From: an uncultured Deferribacteraceae bacterium
Lineage (GTDB): Bacteria > Chrysiogenota > Deferribacteres > Deferribacterales > Mucispirillaceae
Reading direction: 5' to 3'
Assembly: GCA_947039055.1 (NCBI GenBank)
Contig: CAMQYB010000066.1
Location: 1-8,440 of the forward strand
Length of the DNA stretch: 8,440 nucleotides
Below the pieces are notes generated by a model. That model searched no databases, was not told where the DNA came from, and saw nothing but the letters and a program-made list of their open reading frames with translations. A program made the translations under genes and the position numbers. This document shows positions 6,311-8,440 of this stretch, piece after piece. Positions within the stretch are counted from its first letter, which is position 1. Every line of letters starts with the position of its first letter.

Positions 6311-6622
6311 ATGAAAAAAGCATTATTAGTAGTTTCAATGTTAGTTATGTCACAAAGTTTTGTTTTCGCACAAGAGGTTGCAGTTAAGCATTCAGACAAC
6401 TCATGGGCATTATTTCTTGCTGCATCATTATCTATAGCACTTGCTGCATTAGGTACAGGTAAAGCAATGGGTCAAGCAATCGGTTCAGCAGTTGAGTCTA
6501 TATCTAGAAATCCTGGTGCTGCTGATAGAATATTCACTACAATGATTATCGGTCTTGCTCTTATTGAGTCAATCGCTATTTACGCATTAGTAGTATCTTT
6601 AATACTTTTATTTGTTGTTTAA
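6311..6622 (+). CDS. atpE: ATP synthase F0 subunit c with signal peptide
   Basis: The rotor-ring proteolipid. The 103-residue product is longer than the usual 70-90, because residues 1-20 look like a cleavable signal peptide ending in FVFA-QE. The hairpin follows: a Gly/Ala-rich first helix (GTGKAMGQAIGSA, 48-60), the polar loop SRNP (65-68) and a second helix with the ion-carrying Glu86 in GLALIESIAIYALV. Compared with the Ilyobacter Na+ ring, Glu86, Ser87 and Tyr91 correspond to Glu65, Ser66 and Tyr70, but the Gln32 position is Met53 and Thr67 is Ile88, so H+ is the more likely coupling ion (inference). GGAGG (6297-6301) is a strong ribosome site, in keeping with high c-subunit demand. No b subunit or F1 genes follow. 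Confidence 0.96.
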   Translation: MKKALLVVSMLVMSQSFVFAQEVAVKHSDNSWALFLAASLSIALAALGTGKAMGQAIGSAVESISRNPGAADRIFTTMIIGLALIESIAIYALVVSLILLFVV

Positions 6623-6644
6623 TAAATTATATTTTAATTTAAAA

Positions 6645-6690
6645 GTAGTTAGTGATAATTTTAATTAATTATTGCTAACTGCTTTGTAAC
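6645..6690 (+). terminator. Long hairpin ending the hemL-atp operon
   Basis: Bases 6645-6660 pair along all 16 positions with 6667-6682 around a 6-nt loop. Three pairs are U-G or G-U, so the helix is unbroken only in RNA from the + strand. The T-tract after it is poor (TTTGTAACTTT), so it may be an inefficient terminator or a 3'-end-protecting hairpin. Confidence 0.6.
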
Positions 6691-7095
6691 TTTGAGTAAT
6701 ATTTATTTATGTAGAAGTGGTTTTATCAATTCAATTAAACTATATTATATTATGATAACATTGTAATATGTTCAATATTTTAATTATACCTTCTTTAATT
6801 ATTAGTATTTTATTGTGATCGCAACAATTTAATAAATCAATCTATTTGTTTTACGATATTTTGTTTCGTAGTGTTGCAGTATTATATGGATAATTGGCGT
6901 AGCAATTTAATTAGATGATGATGGTTATAATTTAATTGTATGATACTTGTTTATAATCTAATTATTTGTTAGAGTTTAAACGATATCAATATAGTTAGTG
7001 TATTGGTTAATTATTTTTTTTTATTAGTCGGTTTATTTAGTGATTTTGGCAGTTTTAAAATTTAAGCTATTTTGTTTATATCGAAATAAAATAGT
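6691..7095. other. AT-rich non-coding spacer before the cytochrome gene
   Basis: No gene is seen on either strand. It contains an imperfect AT-only hairpin (6733-6785; arms of 7, 5 and 6 bp), a short dyad ATTGT/ACAAT (6812-6828) and a run of nine T (7014-7022). Nothing here can be assigned a function with confidence apart from a weak promoter candidate. Confidence 0.6.
6966..6995 (+). promoter_or_regulatory. Weak promoter candidate for the cytochrome gene
   Basis: TTGTTA (6966-6971) and TATAGT (6990-6995) are 18 bp apart. The -10 word is the same as that of the riboswitch promoter. It would leave a leader of about 115 nt. Chance matches are common in such AT-rich DNA. Confidence 0.25.
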
Positions 7096-7116
7096 ATGAG
7101 ATGTGGGATGATTATT

Positions 7117-8310
7117 ATGCGTAGAATTAAAAAGTTACTCTCTTCTATTTCAAGTTTTGCAAAAAGAAGACCATCATTATTTGTTGTTATTGTTATGGTA
7201 GGATTCTTTGGATTTCTTTATGGTACATACCTTACGTTACATGTAACAAGTACGGCTAAGTTTTGTGGGCTATGTCACGTAATGGAAGAGACAGGTGCAG
7301 GTGCTGAGTATAATACTTGGAAAGAAACTATGCACGCACAAGTAGATGTTTCATGTATAGATTGTCATGGTGATCCAGGATTTTTTGGTTATATGAGAGC
7401 AAAAATCGGTGGCTTAAAAGATGTTTACGGAGAGATTACAACAACTCGAGAAGAGAAGATGGCGTTTTTAAATAAACCAATTGACAATTTATCTTATGCG
7501 ATAAATTTAATGCCTTCTGATAGATGTGCGTATTGCCATACAACAGAAGTTAATCAACAGGTAAGAGATAACACGATTATGTCATTTTTCGGTTTCCACA
7601 TGCGTAGTATGGATAAGATAGAAAATCCAGAATATCTTAATAAAATGGGAATGGTTGATATTTATTCAGGCGATCAAGGTTTAGGTATTAATCCTAAACA
7701 TGCAACACACATGAAAGTTGTTGGACTATCATGTTTAAATTGTCACTCTAAGGTATCTCATCCAGATAAACCTGGCGAGATTTTATCTATAAAAATGGAA
7801 GATTGTTTTACATGCCACGATCAAGAGAGAGAGAAAGCAAAATTCACAAAAATGCCAGCAAACACAGATTGTGCAACTTGCCATACAGATGTAGTAGCAT
7901 TACAAGAAGGAACATCAGCATCTAAATTAGGAATTGATAATCAAACATGGATGATGCCATCAGTGACTTGTGATTCATGTCACTATGAGGCGAGAGAAGC
8001 ACCAGTTGTTCAAAGTTGTGTTGATTGTCATGATGATAGTTATGCAGAGATGTATACGATGTTTAGAGATGATTATGATGCAAAAATGGTTGAACTTGAA
8101 ACAGCTAGTACATCATTATTATCCCTTAAAGATGAGATGAGTGATGAGCAGGCGATAGAGTATCGAAGATTTATACTTCTAACAAGAATAGCTAAAGGAA
8201 GCAGTAAATCAAAAAGTATGCATAACACATATTACCTCTATGATATTATTGATAACGCTCTAATAATTGCTACTGATATTGAGACTCAGATAAACGGTAT
8301 CAAAGCGTAA
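7117..8310 (+). CDS. Membrane-anchored octaheme c-type cytochrome, NapC/NirT family
   Basis: A likely quinol dehydrogenase that passes electrons from the membrane quinone pool to periplasmic acceptors. A basic N-terminus and one TM anchor (about 19-41) are followed by eight CxxCH heme sites, with first Cys at residues 50, 80, 137, 206, 230, 252, 285 and 301. The first four have the NapC/NrfH layout (CGLCHVM, CIDCHGD, CAYCH, CLNCHSK). The other four form a C-terminal extension, and the end (about 310-397) is helical with SMHNTYYLYD, whose His may ligate a heme. With more hemes than NapC or NrfH it resembles respiratory cytochromes such as Geobacter ImcH (seven hemes), but the acceptor is unknown. 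Start: in-frame ATGs exist at 7096, 7108 and 7117; 7117 is preferred because GGGA (7105-7108) lies 8 nt upstream and it gives the typical MRRIKK anchor. It is monocistronic, with its own terminator. Confidence 0.93.
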   Translation: MRRIKKLLSSISSFAKRRPSLFVVIVMVGFFGFLYGTYLTLHVTSTAKFCGLCHVMEETGAGAEYNTWKETMHAQVDVSCIDCHGDPGFFGYMRAKIGGLKDVYGEITTTREEKMAFLNKPIDNLSYAINLMPSDRCAYCHTTEVNQQVRDNTIMSFFGFHMRSMDKIENPEYLNKMGMVDIYSGDQGLGINPKHATHMKVVGLSCLNCHSKVSHPDKPGEILSIKMEDCFTCHDQEREKAKFTKMPANTDCATCHTDVVALQEGTSASKLGIDNQTWMMPSVTCDSCHYEAREAPVVQSCVDCHDDSYAEMYTMFRDDYDAKMVELETASTSLLSLKDEMSDEQAIEYRRFILLTRIAKGSSKSKSMHNTYYLYDIIDNALIIATDIETQINGIKA

Positions 8311-8358
8311 TTGTATAATAGACATTAATTAAAGATAAATTATTTTAATAATTTTAGT

Positions 8359-8396
8359 TAGCCTCCTTGATATTTTATATTGAGGGGGCTATTTTT
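8359..8396 (+). terminator. Rho-independent terminator after the cytochrome gene
   Basis: A 15-bp stem, 8359-8373 with 8377-8391, encloses the loop TTT and is followed by TTTTT (8392-8396). Three G-U pairs (for example 8364 with 8386) keep it intact only in + strand RNA. It lies about 50 nt after the stop codon. The remaining 44 bases to the window end show no gene. Confidence 0.92.
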
Positions 8397-8440
8397 ATGA
8401 AAGATTGTTTGGTGGTTGATTGCGATTGTTAGGATTAGTT

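Noticed and set aside
6812..6828. CRP/FNR-like operator (ATTGT-N7-ACAAT)
   Set aside because: The arms are only 5 bp in very AT-rich DNA and it lies about 300 bp from the next gene, so chance is enough.
8397..8432. Start of a small Cys-rich gene after the last terminator
   Set aside because: The frame MKDCLVVDCDC stops after 11 codons, has no RBS and overlaps the terminator T-tract.

Overview
The window is a low-GC (about 30% by eye), gene-sparse piece of a Gram-negative genome, with all genes on the + strand. An exported RCC1-type lipoprotein, C5-pathway heme synthesis (hemL), an F0 ATP synthase cluster separated from F1, a c subunit with a signal peptide, and a quinol-oxidising NapC/NirT-type octaheme cytochrome suggest an anaerobic respirer, perhaps of the Deferribacterota (Mucispirillum/Deferribacter type). 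That assignment is inference from gene content and composition, not from a search.

Region 1 (1-676) is non-coding. It starts inside a 66-bp tandem repeat built of three related 22-bp subunits. A sigma70-like promoter follows, and then a well-conserved cobalamin riboswitch. Behind the riboswitch lie a strong Shine-Dalgarno sequence and an ATG that opens only a 7-codon frame, then about 290 bp with no gene. Region 2 (677-2863) encodes a 728-residue lipoprotein with two PKD/Ig-like domains and a probable seven-bladed RCC1 propeller. No terminator is evident between riboswitch and lipoprotein, so the riboswitch may act on it through a leader of about 450 nt, or it may be an orphan.

Region 3 (2864-3493) is non-coding and unusual. 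The end of the lipoprotein gene together with its terminator is duplicated about 96% identically 141 bp downstream, and a third, diverged copy follows. Each copy has a stop codon followed by the same bases and then a hairpin with a T-tract. Next comes a 20-bp tandem repeat ahead of hemL.

Region 4 (3494-6622) is a probable operon: hemL, atpZ, atpI, atpB, atpE. It has short gaps or overlaps (18 nt, -14, -17, 40 nt) and ends at a long hairpin. It provides glutamate-1-semialdehyde aminotransferase for tetrapyrrole synthesis and the ion-conducting a and c subunits plus assembly factors of ATP synthase. Subunit b and all F1 subunits are absent. AtpZ has an unusual Asp/Asn/Ser-rich N-terminal tail.

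Region 5 (6623-8440) holds about 490 bp of AT-rich spacer, a single gene for a membrane-anchored octaheme cytochrome c of the NapC/NirT family, and its own strong terminator. Functionally, hemL supplies the heme pathway, the cytochrome uses heme to take electrons from the quinone pool, and the F0 sector uses the resulting ion gradient.
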